This document shows, piece after piece, positions 15,573 through 22,905 of a stretch of 37,623 bases of DNA. Made by a program: the position numbers and the translations under genes. The first letter of the stretch is position 1; each line of letters begins with the position of its first letter. The stretch comes from Phycisphaeraceae bacterium (GTDB taxonomy: Bacteria > Planctomycetota > Phycisphaerae > Phycisphaerales > Phycisphaeraceae), in NCBI GenBank assembly GCA_028280965.1, contig JANQKT010000260.1, positions 1 through 37,623 on the forward strand. The letters run 5' to 3'. The notes beneath the pieces are model-generated. The model saw nothing but the letters and a program-made list of their open reading frames with translations, made no database searches and was not told the DNA's origin.

Positions 15573-16484
15573 ATGCAACGCTCTCCGCTTCCCGTTCGAC
15601 TGCTCCTCGCCGCCTGTGCCGCCGGTTTTGCCGGCTCTGCTGCCGGTCAGCACGCCGACTTTGTGCTGTTTGGCGAACCTGATCCGGCCTTCGCCGAGCA
15701 GACCGCTGAGCAGACGTTTGTCCACCCGATCACGGCGGGTTACTACCACGAAAACTCGTTCGTGACCTCCGACCTCCGCGCTTGGTACATCTATCACAAT
15801 TTTGATGCCAACGGCGTTGCTAACGGTGGGATCGGCGGGGACGCGCAGATCGCGGCGCTCCAGGTCCGCCTGGCATTGACTGACCGACTGCAGCTGGTTG
15901 CTTACAAGGATGGCTACGTCTGGTTCAACGATTCGGTCGTGAACGATGATGGCTGGAACGATATCGCCGCGGGCCTGAAATATAACTTCTACCGCGATGT
16001 CGATGAGCAGCTTTATATGTCCGCGGGCATCGGCTACCAGTTCGACCTTGGCGACAGCGCTGTGCTTCAGGACGATGAGATCCTGCGCCTGTGGTTCTCC
16101 GCCGACAAGGGCTTTGACAACCTGCACCTGGGCGCGACCTTTAACTATTTTATCGCCACGGATACCGAGTCGTCGCTGGGCAACTCGGACACGATCTCCT
16201 GGCACCTGCACGCTGACTACTACGTGACCGACTGGTTCAGCCCGGTGCTGGAGTTCAACGGCTACCACACCGTGGACGAGGGTACCGTCGCCGTGCCGTT
16301 CAGCGGGCTTGACGTCGCGAACCTCGGCGGGGGCCAGGGCGAAGATGTCGTCACCGCGGGAATCGGGGCCGAGTTCCGCGTCTGGCAGGACCTGGCGATC
16401 CGCGCCGCCTACGAGTTCCCGCTGACCAACAACAGCCAGCTCTTCGGCGACCGGATCACCGTGTCACTGGTCTATAGCTTCTGA
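15573..16484 (+). CDS. Outer-membrane beta-barrel protein
   Basis: 303 residues. The first 25 are a signal peptide (RLLLAACAAGFAGSAAGQ). The rest is a run of amphipathic strands with alternating aromatic residues (LQLVAYKDGYVWF, LYMSAGIGYQFDLG, LHLGATFNYFIATD, SWHLHADYYVTDWFSPVLEFNGY, DLAIRAAYEFPLT) and it ends RITVSLVYSF, with the terminal Phe used for insertion by the BAM machinery. Such barrels act as channels or receptors; the cargo is unknown. GAGG seven bases before ATG 15573 supports the start. It lies behind a TTGACA promoter overlapped by a dyad, and is closed by a strong hairpin, so it is a regulated single-gene unit. Confidence 0.85.
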   Translation: MQRSPLPVRLLLAACAAGFAGSAAGQHADFVLFGEPDPAFAEQTAEQTFVHPITAGYYHENSFVTSDLRAWYIYHNFDANGVANGGIGGDAQIAALQVRLALTDRLQLVAYKDGYVWFNDSVVNDDGWNDIAAGLKYNFYRDVDEQLYMSAGIGYQFDLGDSAVLQDDEILRLWFSADKGFDNLHLGATFNYFIATDTESSLGNSDTISWHLHADYYVTDWFSPVLEFNGYHTVDEGTVAVPFSGLDVANLGGGQGEDVVTAGIGAEFRVWQDLAIRAAYEFPLTNNSQLFGDRITVSLVYSF

Positions 16485-16493
16485 AGCACCCCA

Positions 16494-16534
16494 GGCACAC
16501 CGGTTGTTGGGGGGTAGCACCGGTGTGCCCTTTA
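16494..16534 (+). terminator. Hairpin terminator after barrel gene
   Basis: GGCACACCGG (16494-16503) pairs perfectly with CCGGTGTGCC (16520-16529), with a 16-base loop and a CTTTATT tail. Confidence 0.7.
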
Positions 16535-16541
16535 TTGCGGC

Positions 16542-16570
16542 TTGATCAAGGATGATCGGATCATTTTATC
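16542..16570 (+). promoter_or_regulatory. Candidate promoter with palindrome in its spacer, Rrf2 gene
   Basis: TTGATC (16542-16547), 17-base spacer, TTTATC (16565-16570). The spacer contains the perfect palindrome ATGATC-G-GATCAT (16552-16564), where a bound protein would block the polymerase. Autoregulation by the encoded Rrf2 protein is possible. Confidence 0.4.
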
Positions 16571-16592
16571 CAGCGATGGCACGGGAGCGGTT

Positions 16593-17114
16593 ATGATTGA
16601 TGCTGCACGATCTCAGACCAGCAAGCCGACCACGGCCGGACGGACCTGCCCCATGATGTATTCGACCACCTGCTCGTACGCGATCCGCGCGATGTGCCGG
16701 TTGACGGTGATCCGCCCGGACGGCTACGTGCGGGTGCAGGAGGTCTGCGACGGCTCGGACCTGCCGTCTTACTTCGTCGCCAAGATCTTCCGCGACCTGG
16801 TCCGCGCCGGGCTCTTGACCAGTGCCAAGGGGCGCGGCGGGGGGTTCGCGCTTGCCCGCCGACCTCATGAGATCAGGCTCTACGACATCGTCGAGGCGAT
16901 CGACGGGACCAACCAGTACACCCGCTGCGTCGTCGGCCTGGCCAAGTGCGACGACAAGCAGCCCTGCCCGCAGCACGAGTACTTCAAGCCCGTCCGCCAG
17001 CAGATCCTGACCTACCTGACCTCAACCACGCTCGACCAGATGAGCGAGGCGCTGGCGAAGAAGCTCGAACTGGTCGGGCAGACGCTGCCGGTGAAACTCG
17101 AGGTGAAGAAGTAG
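16593..17114 (+). CDS. Rrf2-family transcriptional regulator with Cys cluster
   Basis: 173 residues from ATG 16593, supported by GGGAG five bases upstream; a later start at 16653 would begin at MMYSTTCSYAIRAM, the usual family N-terminus. The winged helix spans YAIRAMCRLTVI ... PSYFVAKIFRDLVRAGLLTSAKGRGGGFALAR, followed by the dimer helix and CVVGLAKCDDKQPCPQH, a C-x6-C-x5-C cluster like the Fe-S ligands of IscR and NsrR. Rrf2 proteins repress or activate genes in response to iron-sulfur status, nitric oxide or redox change. Its targets here are unknown; the two dyads at 15393-15416 and 16552-16564 are natural candidates. It stands alone between terminators. Confidence 0.9.
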   Translation: MIDAARSQTSKPTTAGRTCPMMYSTTCSYAIRAMCRLTVIRPDGYVRVQEVCDGSDLPSYFVAKIFRDLVRAGLLTSAKGRGGGFALARRPHEIRLYDIVEAIDGTNQYTRCVVGLAKCDDKQPCPQHEYFKPVRQQILTYLTSTTLDQMSEALAKKLELVGQTLPVKLEVKK

Positions 17115-17168
17115 GGCGGGGTACGCGCGTGTACGGTGCGTGTCCCTTGTATTCGATCTATTTGCTTT

Positions 17169-17198
17169 AACGCCCGGCGATTGCGATCGCCGGGCGTT
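17169..17198. terminator. Perfect 13-bp hairpin after Rrf2 gene
   Basis: AACGCCCGGCGAT (17169-17181) and ATCGCCGGGCGTT (17186-17198) pair fully around TGCG. No T-tract follows on either strand, so it may act as an RNA 3' end stabiliser or a T-less terminator. Confidence 0.5.
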
Positions 17199-17260
17199 AC
17201 GGATTGATGAAGCCGAACAAGGTTTGTTGTATTGTTGAGAGACAGGGGGCAGCAGGTATT

Positions 17261-17300
17261 AAAAAACCGGCGGCACATCGCGGTGCCGCCGGTTTTGTTT
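17261..17300. terminator. Bidirectional intrinsic terminator
   Basis: AAAACCGGCGGCAC (17263-17276) pairs fully with GTGCCGCCGGTTTT (17283-17296). TTTTGTTT follows on the plus strand and TTTTTT on the minus strand, so it can end both the Rrf2 and the oxidoreductase transcripts. Confidence 0.85.
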
Positions 17301-17324
17301 GATTGATCGTGATTATCCCGTGCC

Positions 17325-18635
17325 TTACGCGTATGGCGTGTAGATGCCCGGCTTGGGGATGTTGTAGACGCCGTCGGCGTTCTTCTTCGCCGGGGGCGGG
17401 GTCTGGATCGTCCAGTTATCGATGCCCGGGCAGTAGTCCTTGCCTTTTTCCATCAGGTCGTTCCAGGTCACAACTTTGCCGGAGTAGCAGGCCTCCCGGC
17501 CGAGGATGGCGGTGAAGGTGGACTTCGCGCCGTACTCGCCCTCGTTGTAGATGTTGCCGGCGAGCAGTCCCTCGATCAGGTCGTGCTGCTCCTGCTGGTG
17601 GCCGCCTCCCTTGCCGGCGATGCGCTGGCGCTGGCCGCCGATCTCGAGCATGCCGGGGAAGTAGGCGTTGCCCTTCGTGCCGTGGGCGTACTCGGCGACG
17701 CGGGTGAACGAGTTCTTGAGGTGCCGGCCCTGGGAGTGCATGGTCGAGCCGTCGGCGAAGGTGTACTCGACGAAGGTGTGGTCGTAGATCTCCGAGTCCT
17801 TGCCGTCCCCGTTGAGCCGCCGGCCCCAGCCGCCCATGCCGTTGGCGGAGACGGGGTAGGCGTTCTTGGCCCAGCAGCCGATGTCCAGGTTGTGGATGTG
17901 CTGCTCGACGATTTGGTCGCCGCAGGCCCAGATGAAGTGGTACCAGTTGTTGCACTGGTACTGCATGTCGGTCTGGCCCTCCTGGCGGTTGCGGAACCAG
18001 ATGCCGGCGCCGTTCCAGTAGACGCGCTGGCTGATGATGTCGCCGATCGCACCGTTGTGGATCTGCTTCATGATGTTGATGTAGTTTGTCTCGTGCCGGC
18101 GCTGCAGGCCGATGCCGACCATCAGGTTCTGCTTCTTGGACTTATCGACAGCGGCGAGGAAGCGTTTGACGCCGGGTGTGTCCGACGCGACGGGTTTCTC
18201 GCAGAACACGTGCTTGCCTTTATCGACCGCGTACTCGAACTGCTGGGGCTTGAAGGCAGGCGGGGTGGCGATCACGACCAGGTCGCAGTCCACGTCGATC
18301 GCCTTCTTGTACGAGTCCAGGCCCGAGAAGATGTTGGCCTGCTGGACTTTGACCTTGTCCTTGAACTTGGGGTTCTTTTTCAGCCCCTCAACGGCACCCT
18401 TGGACTTGTTCTCCAGGGCGTCGGCGACGGAGACGAGTTGGACATTGCCCTTGGTGTTGAAGAGGTTGGCGACGGCGCCGGTGCCGCGCCCGCCGCAGCC
18501 CACCAGCGCGACCTTGATCTCGTCGCTGCCCTGGGCGTAGGCGGTGTTGAAGCTGCTGCCGAGCGCGAGCGCCCCGCCGACCGCGGCGCTGGATTTGAGG
18601 AATGTGCGTCGGGAAGGTTCGCTGGGCTGGGTCAC
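17325..18635 (-). CDS. Tat-exported Gfo/Idh/MocA-family oxidoreductase
   Basis: 436 residues starting at GTG 18635, with AGGAG seven bases upstream. The N-terminus SRRTFLKSSAAVGGALALG is a twin-arginine signal, so the protein is exported folded, with its cofactor. A Rossmann domain follows (KVALVGCGGRGTGAVANLF), then VIATPP and the family-defining HVFCEKPVA, and a C-terminal alpha/beta domain with WYHFIWACGDQIVEQHIHNLD. Members use NAD(P) to oxidise or reduce sugars, inositols or related alcohols; planctomycetes hold many exported copies thought to act on polysaccharide breakdown products. It is the last gene of the long minus-strand series, 189 bases after the HEAT-tail gene, and is closed by the terminator at 17261-17300. 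Confidence 0.93.
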   Translation of the reverse strand: MTQPSEPSRRTFLKSSAAVGGALALGSSFNTAYAQGSDEIKVALVGCGGRGTGAVANLFNTKGNVQLVSVADALENKSKGAVEGLKKNPKFKDKVKVQQANIFSGLDSYKKAIDVDCDLVVIATPPAFKPQQFEYAVDKGKHVFCEKPVASDTPGVKRFLAAVDKSKKQNLMVGIGLQRRHETNYINIMKQIHNGAIGDIISQRVYWNGAGIWFRNRQEGQTDMQYQCNNWYHFIWACGDQIVEQHIHNLDIGCWAKNAYPVSANGMGGWGRRLNGDGKDSEIYDHTFVEYTFADGSTMHSQGRHLKNSFTRVAEYAHGTKGNAYFPGMLEIGGQRQRIAGKGGGHQQEQHDLIEGLLAGNIYNEGEYGAKSTFTAILGREACYSGKVVTWNDLMEKGKDYCPGIDNWTIQTPPPAKKNADGVYNIPKPGIYTPYA

Positions 18636-18824
18636 GGCCGATCTCCTTGGAAGGCGTTTGGATGTTGGGTCGGAATCAGGTCTGGCCCGGTAGTGTACCG
18701 TATCAGATAGCGGCGGGCGGGCAGCACAAATCGCCCCCGCACGGCGGAGGCACCGGGTAAAGACGGCACCGGATTGTCGCGGATTACACCCGGCTGCCGG
18801 GCCGTCGAAACGATGGCTGGCGAT

Positions 18825-20036
18825 TCACTTTTGCGAAAGGTCGTACGCTTCAAGGATCTGCTGGACGCGGAAAGCGATCTCCGGGTCGCTGTGGCCGCGG
18901 GCGTCCTGAAGCTGTTTGACCGCGGCCTTGTCCATCTCCTCCAGCTCGCGCTGGGCCCTGTCCCGCACCGGCCACGACGGGTCGCCCAGCTCGGCGATCA
19001 GCATCTTGATCCGTGAGCCCAGGTCCGGGTCGATGTTGTTCAGCACCACGATCGCGGTGCGGACCAGCTCATCCGGCCGCGGCTTGATGTCCAGCCGGAC
19101 CAGGCCATCGACTCGGCCTTCGGGCAGCACGTAGACCAGCGACATCTCAGACTTCGCGATCCCCGCGGTGACCATCTCGAGGGCGAGGACGGTTTCCGTG
19201 TCGTTGTAACCGCGCTCGGCAAGCAGCTCGGCGAGCGGGGTGAGTTGAGGCTCCGACCGGCCCGAAGCCTCCGCGGGCCTGGGATTGAAGCGGACGGGTT
19301 GGTCTGCTTGTGGCCTGCCGGGCGAATCAACAACGAAACTGTTTTCTGTTTGGTGGACGAGCAACGCGAGCGCCGGGGCGGCTTCTGCGCCGGCCTTGGC
19401 AAGGAGGGTGTAGGCCTCGCCGTCTGCCGCCAAGCCGATCGTGGGCTCGAAGGGGAACGACAGGTCGTAGAGCAGGAAGCGTTCTTTGATACGTTTATCG
19501 CGTGTGCCTAGCCACAGCCGGTCGTCCGCGTCTTGCAGCGGCGCGAGCCAGTGTTCGCCGCGGCGGATGGGGCGTGTGCGTGCTTCTTCGCTCGCTTCGT
19601 GCACGTTGATCCAGGACACGTGCCGGGCGTTGGTCAGCGCGTCAGTCGGCCAGTGGGCGTGCAGTGTCCCATTACGTTCTTCCAGTTCCACGGTGACCTG
19701 CATGGGCTGGTCGATCCGGCCCGCGAACGTGATCAGGCCCAGCGGCATCGGCCGATTCAGGTAGCCGCTGGTTGAATCGCCGGGCGCTTTTTCGCGGCCG
19801 TCGTGGAGGATCGGGTGGTCGAGCGTCGTGCGCAGCCGCGTTGGGTCGTTCGCGGTCTCGCTGTAGCGGTCGGCCTGGAGCACCAGCAACTCGCGCGCGA
19901 CCAGCGTCGGCGCGGGCGGTGGCGTCTGGTCGGCGGGGCCTGATACCGGGTCGGCGGTGGCCTGCGCCAGAGAGAATGCGCCGGGAAGCAGCGCCGCGGC
20001 GAGCAGCAGGGCGGCGATCGGGCGTGGGCGGGTCAT
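18825..20036 (-). CDS. Exported protein with HEAT-like C-terminal tail
   Basis: 403 residues from ATG 20036 (AAAGG about eight bases upstream). Residues 1-23 are a signal peptide (IAALLLAAALLPGAFSLAQA). The middle part is beta-rich and unrecognised, with a strand pair around LITFAGRIDQPMQVTVELEERNG and LLYDLSFPFEPTIGLAADGEAY. The last 70 residues (IKMLIAELGDPSWPVRDRAQRELEEM ... ARGHSDPEIAFRVQQILE) are two HEAT-like helical repeats of a kind seen at the C-termini of many planctomycete exported proteins. It starts ten bases after the stop of the PA14/NPCBM gene, so the two are co-transcribed and probably act together outside the cytoplasm. No enzymatic motif was seen. Confidence 0.75.
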   Translation of the reverse strand: MTRPRPIAALLLAAALLPGAFSLAQATADPVSGPADQTPPPAPTLVARELLVLQADRYSETANDPTRLRTTLDHPILHDGREKAPGDSTSGYLNRPMPLGLITFAGRIDQPMQVTVELEERNGTLHAHWPTDALTNARHVSWINVHEASEEARTRPIRRGEHWLAPLQDADDRLWLGTRDKRIKERFLLYDLSFPFEPTIGLAADGEAYTLLAKAGAEAAPALALLVHQTENSFVVDSPGRPQADQPVRFNPRPAEASGRSEPQLTPLAELLAERGYNDTETVLALEMVTAGIAKSEMSLVYVLPEGRVDGLVRLDIKPRPDELVRTAIVVLNNIDPDLGSRIKMLIAELGDPSWPVRDRAQRELEEMDKAAVKQLQDARGHSDPEIAFRVQQILEAYDLSQK

Positions 20037-20046
20037 GGCTCGGCCT

Positions 20047-21876
20047 TTACTGCGCGTTTTCAAAAATGATCTGCGGGTCGCACCACGCGGCGCGGTCGCC
20101 GACGTTCTGGCCTTCGCCGAAATCAACCTCGAGCACGAGCCGTTCGATACCGGCCAGGGCGACCTCGACATCCACGGGGCCGGTTGCTGCGGTGATGCCC
20201 TCCTGCTGCCACAGGACTTCGCCGTCGCCGAGCACGCGTGCGGTCACGTCGCCCAGCCGCCCGCCGGGGTCCATCAGCCCGAAGCGGGCGCGGAATGTCT
20301 CGGCGGGGCGCTCGAGCTTGTAGTGCAGCCGGCTCTTGCTGTGCACGGCGATACCGCGGTTGTAGGTGTTCTGATCGAACAGCCGGATCTTGCCGCCGGC
20401 AAACGAGCGGTTGACGACGCTGGGCATCGCCACGCTGAAGTAGGGCACGGCCTCTTCCGCGGTCGGCTTGGTGCGGGTGAGGTCGATGCGTCGGCCGTTC
20501 TCGGTGCGCAACGCGATGAGCGCCTGGCGTGGTGCCTCAAGCCGCTGGCCGCTGCCCAAGAGCTCGAACTCGACCGTGTCGCCCAGCGTGACCAGCCGGC
20601 CGGGCAAGGCCTGGCCGGTGCGGAACCGCAGGGTCTGGTGGAAGCCGGGCTTGGGCGCAGCGGGGCGCTCGGCGTGCGCGAAGACCAGGCCGACCAGACG
20701 TTCGCGGCTGATCGCGCGCTCCTTGCCGCGGAACTCGAAAGTCAGGGTTTCGTCGCTCAGCGCGATCACCCGGCCGTTGACCGAGCGGATCTGCTGGGCA
20801 TCATCCTTGTCGCGGATGTAGGCCGTGTCCAGGTCGGCGGGCTCGTTGTCGCGGTTGAACTGCTCTTCGTTGGCCGTCGTGTCCCAGATCGCGGCGGTGT
20901 GGTTCAGCGGGACCGCCGCCTGGGCCGGCGACTCATCGCCGAGCCCGAGCTTCATGGTCAGTGCGTTGTCGATGATCCCGACGACCTCGCCGCGCGCCGT
21001 GCCGCCGGACTTCAGCTCGGCACGCCAGGGCGTCGGGCCGGCGTTGTCGGTACCCAGGTTCTCGGCCTTGAACCGATCGACCCGGCCGAAGTAGAGCTGC
21101 GAGCCGTCGTCGCTGTTGAGCATAAAGGCGTACTCGCCGTCCTCCGGGGCACGGAAGAAGCCTTCAAAAACCAGCCCGAAGTACGAATCCGGTTCCTGCA
21201 CCATGCCGGTGTTGATGGCCGAGGTCGTCGAGTTCGTGCGCTTCAGGGCGAGCTGCCCGAGCACGCCGACGTTGTTGAACGGCATCGACTCGTCGCCGAC
21301 GTAGAAGCGGTAGCGGGCGCGCGACAGGAAACGTCGGCGGTCGTCGCCGGCCTTCAGCCCCAACTCGGGCAGGCGGTAGCCCTCGTCGTCGATGCCCGGC
21401 GAGTCTTCGAAGTTTTCATCCGTGCTCCGGAAGCAGCGCAGCGTCTCGCTGTTGAGTTCGGCCTGGCCGATGCCCGGGCTGAACACCTGGAGCTTGAGGT
21501 TGTGCTCGCCGCCGGCCTGCCAGTAGGGGACGACGAACCGGTGCAGCCCGGCCCGCAGCTTGATCTTGGCGGTCATGACCTGCCCCCACTGGCCCTGGTC
21601 GTTGTTGATCAGCAGCAGGTGCCCGCTCCGCACGACGACCAGTTCCTCGCCGAACCGCACTTCGTCGAGGTCGGTCAGCCTGATCGCGGTGGTCGTGCCG
21701 TCTTCTGCGGTGAGTGTCGCCAAGTCGTCGCCCTCCGCGAGCGTGAACCGCCCGTCCGCCGGCTCGTCATCGAGGGTGTGCACGACATCGGCGGACGCGG
21801 GCGGCGCAAGGCAAACAAGCAGCGGTGCGACAATCAAACCGGTTGGAACCAATCGCTTCGAGAGGGTCAATGCCAT
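20047..21876 (-). CDS. Exported protein with PA14-like and NPCBM domains
   Basis: 609 residues. The signal peptide is RLVPTGLIVAPLLVCLAPPASAD. Residues about 170-255 resemble PA14, a carbohydrate-binding beta barrel: FGLVFEGFFRAPEDGEYAF and MLNSDDGSQLYFGR. Residues about 480-609 match NPCBM, another glycan-binding fold: SFAGGKIRLFDQNTYNRGIAVHS, ETFRARFGLMD, and a closing LVLEVDFGEGQNVGDRAAWCDPQIIF. Two or three short strand modules of the form GRVIALSDETLTFEF and GRLVTLGDTVEFEL lie between them. It should bind sugars at the cell surface or in the periplasm; no catalytic residues are evident. ATG 21876 is preceded by GGGAA. A terminator separates it from the gene upstream, so it starts its own transcript with the HEAT-tail gene. 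Confidence 0.82.
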   Translation of the reverse strand: MALTLSKRLVPTGLIVAPLLVCLAPPASADVVHTLDDEPADGRFTLAEGDDLATLTAEDGTTTAIRLTDLDEVRFGEELVVVRSGHLLLINNDQGQWGQVMTAKIKLRAGLHRFVVPYWQAGGEHNLKLQVFSPGIGQAELNSETLRCFRSTDENFEDSPGIDDEGYRLPELGLKAGDDRRRFLSRARYRFYVGDESMPFNNVGVLGQLALKRTNSTTSAINTGMVQEPDSYFGLVFEGFFRAPEDGEYAFMLNSDDGSQLYFGRVDRFKAENLGTDNAGPTPWRAELKSGGTARGEVVGIIDNALTMKLGLGDESPAQAAVPLNHTAAIWDTTANEEQFNRDNEPADLDTAYIRDKDDAQQIRSVNGRVIALSDETLTFEFRGKERAISRERLVGLVFAHAERPAAPKPGFHQTLRFRTGQALPGRLVTLGDTVEFELLGSGQRLEAPRQALIALRTENGRRIDLTRTKPTAEEAVPYFSVAMPSVVNRSFAGGKIRLFDQNTYNRGIAVHSKSRLHYKLERPAETFRARFGLMDPGGRLGDVTARVLGDGEVLWQQEGITAATGPVDVEVALAGIERLVLEVDFGEGQNVGDRAAWCDPQIIFENAQ

Positions 21877-21946
21877 GCCATGTTCCCGTATAGCTGCACC
21901 CTTGTGGCGAGAGCTATTGATCGTGTCGTTTGTCATCAAGCCTAAG

Positions 21947-21976
21947 AAAAACCCCACAGCGGGTCGGCCGTGGGGT
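21947..21976 (-). terminator. Intrinsic terminator inside the minus-strand series
   Basis: On the minus strand ACCCCAC (21976-21970... read 5' to 3') pairs with GTGGGGT (21957-21951) across a 12-base loop and runs into TTTTTC. It follows the stop of the Gly/Gln-rich gene by 21 bases. Confidence 0.8.
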
Positions 21977-21997
21977 CGTGTTGGGATCGGGTTGGGT

Positions 21998-22765
21998 TTA
22001 CTCGTCGCCGGCTTGGTCTTCGGGCGTGTCCAGCGCTTCCTCTGCGGCCAGGCGGGCGTAGTACTCGGCGAGCAGCGCATCATACTCGGCGGGGAAGCCC
22101 TGCTGGTCCTGCTGGGCGCGGAGTATGGCATCGCGCTGGGCGGGGTCTAGGTCGCCGAACTGGTTATTGCCCGTGCCCTTGTCGTTCAGTTCGCCGCTGC
22201 CGCCGGGCCCGGCCGCGAGGGTCGAATCGTTTGCGGGGTTGTTGCCGCCAGCCTTGTTGCCCTGGCCCTGACCGCCGCCGGCGCAGCTCGAGCAGGCGCT
22301 GCAGGCTTTTTCCATCATCGCGATGAGCGTGTCCATTTTGCGGACCACGTCTTCGCCGTGCGCCTGCGTCGCGTCACCGGTCTTGCTGTCATCGATCTTG
22401 CCGACCAGGTCGGACATCTCGCCCTCGAGGTGGCCCAGCGGGTCGCTCTGCATCCAGCTGTCGTCCTGCGCCTGGGCCTTCTGCTCGGCGAGCTGCTCCT
22501 GCTGCTGGCTGAGCACCTCGTTCGAGAGCTCGATCAACTCGGCCACCGAGCGGGCGTCCTCGGACTCCATGATCCGGGCCTTGAGCTCGGGGTTCACAGG
22601 CACACCGTTGATGATCTCGATGTCGGTCTCGGCCTCGTCACCCAGCGGCGCAGTAGCGGCCGGGGCCTCGGCTTCGATCTCGAGCGCGGGCGCTTCGTGG
22701 TCGGCGAAGGCGGGGCCGGTCGTGAGCAGGGCGGCAGCGAGAAGCGAGGCGATGGACTTGTTCAT
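21998..22765 (-). CDS. Exported Gln/Gly-rich protein with CxxCxxC cluster
   Basis: 255 residues. ATG 22765 is preferred over ATG 22774 because GGGA lies nine bases before it and touches the earlier one. The signal peptide is SIASLLAAALLTTGPAFAD. Residues about 75-140 form a charged helix (ELIELSNEVLSQQQEQLAEQKAQ). Then comes EKACSACSSCAGGG, three cysteines spaced CxxCxxC, which could bind a metal or form disulfides, followed by a Gly/Asn-rich linker and an acidic C-terminus with DPAQRDAILRAQQDQQGFP. No known domain was recognised. The last 40 residues resemble tails of planctomycete proteins coded beside MoxR/VWA genes, but this is impression only. It is the last gene before a strong terminator. 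A TATACT box lies at 22827-22822. Confidence 0.7.
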   Translation of the reverse strand: MNKSIASLLAAALLTTGPAFADHEAPALEIEAEAPAATAPLGDEAETDIEIINGVPVNPELKARIMESEDARSVAELIELSNEVLSQQQEQLAEQKAQAQDDSWMQSDPLGHLEGEMSDLVGKIDDSKTGDATQAHGEDVVRKMDTLIAMMEKACSACSSCAGGGQGQGNKAGGNNPANDSTLAAGPGGSGELNDKGTGNNQFGDLDPAQRDAILRAQQDQQGFPAEYDALLAEYYARLAAEEALDTPEDQAGDE

Positions 22766-22905
22766 GGTCATCATTCCCGGGGTTGATCGTGGTGGGGCAA
22801 GCCTGACTCGTAATCAGACGCAGTATAAGCGGTTGAGGTTCCGTTTCCTATCACAAGATCGGCAAAATCCGGCCCGATCATCGCACACCAGTGGGTATTG
22901 GGGCC

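Noticed and set aside
19957..21945. Long plus-strand frame opposite the PA14/NPCBM gene
   Set aside because: Antisense shadow; the minus strand has a signal peptide and recognisable domains.
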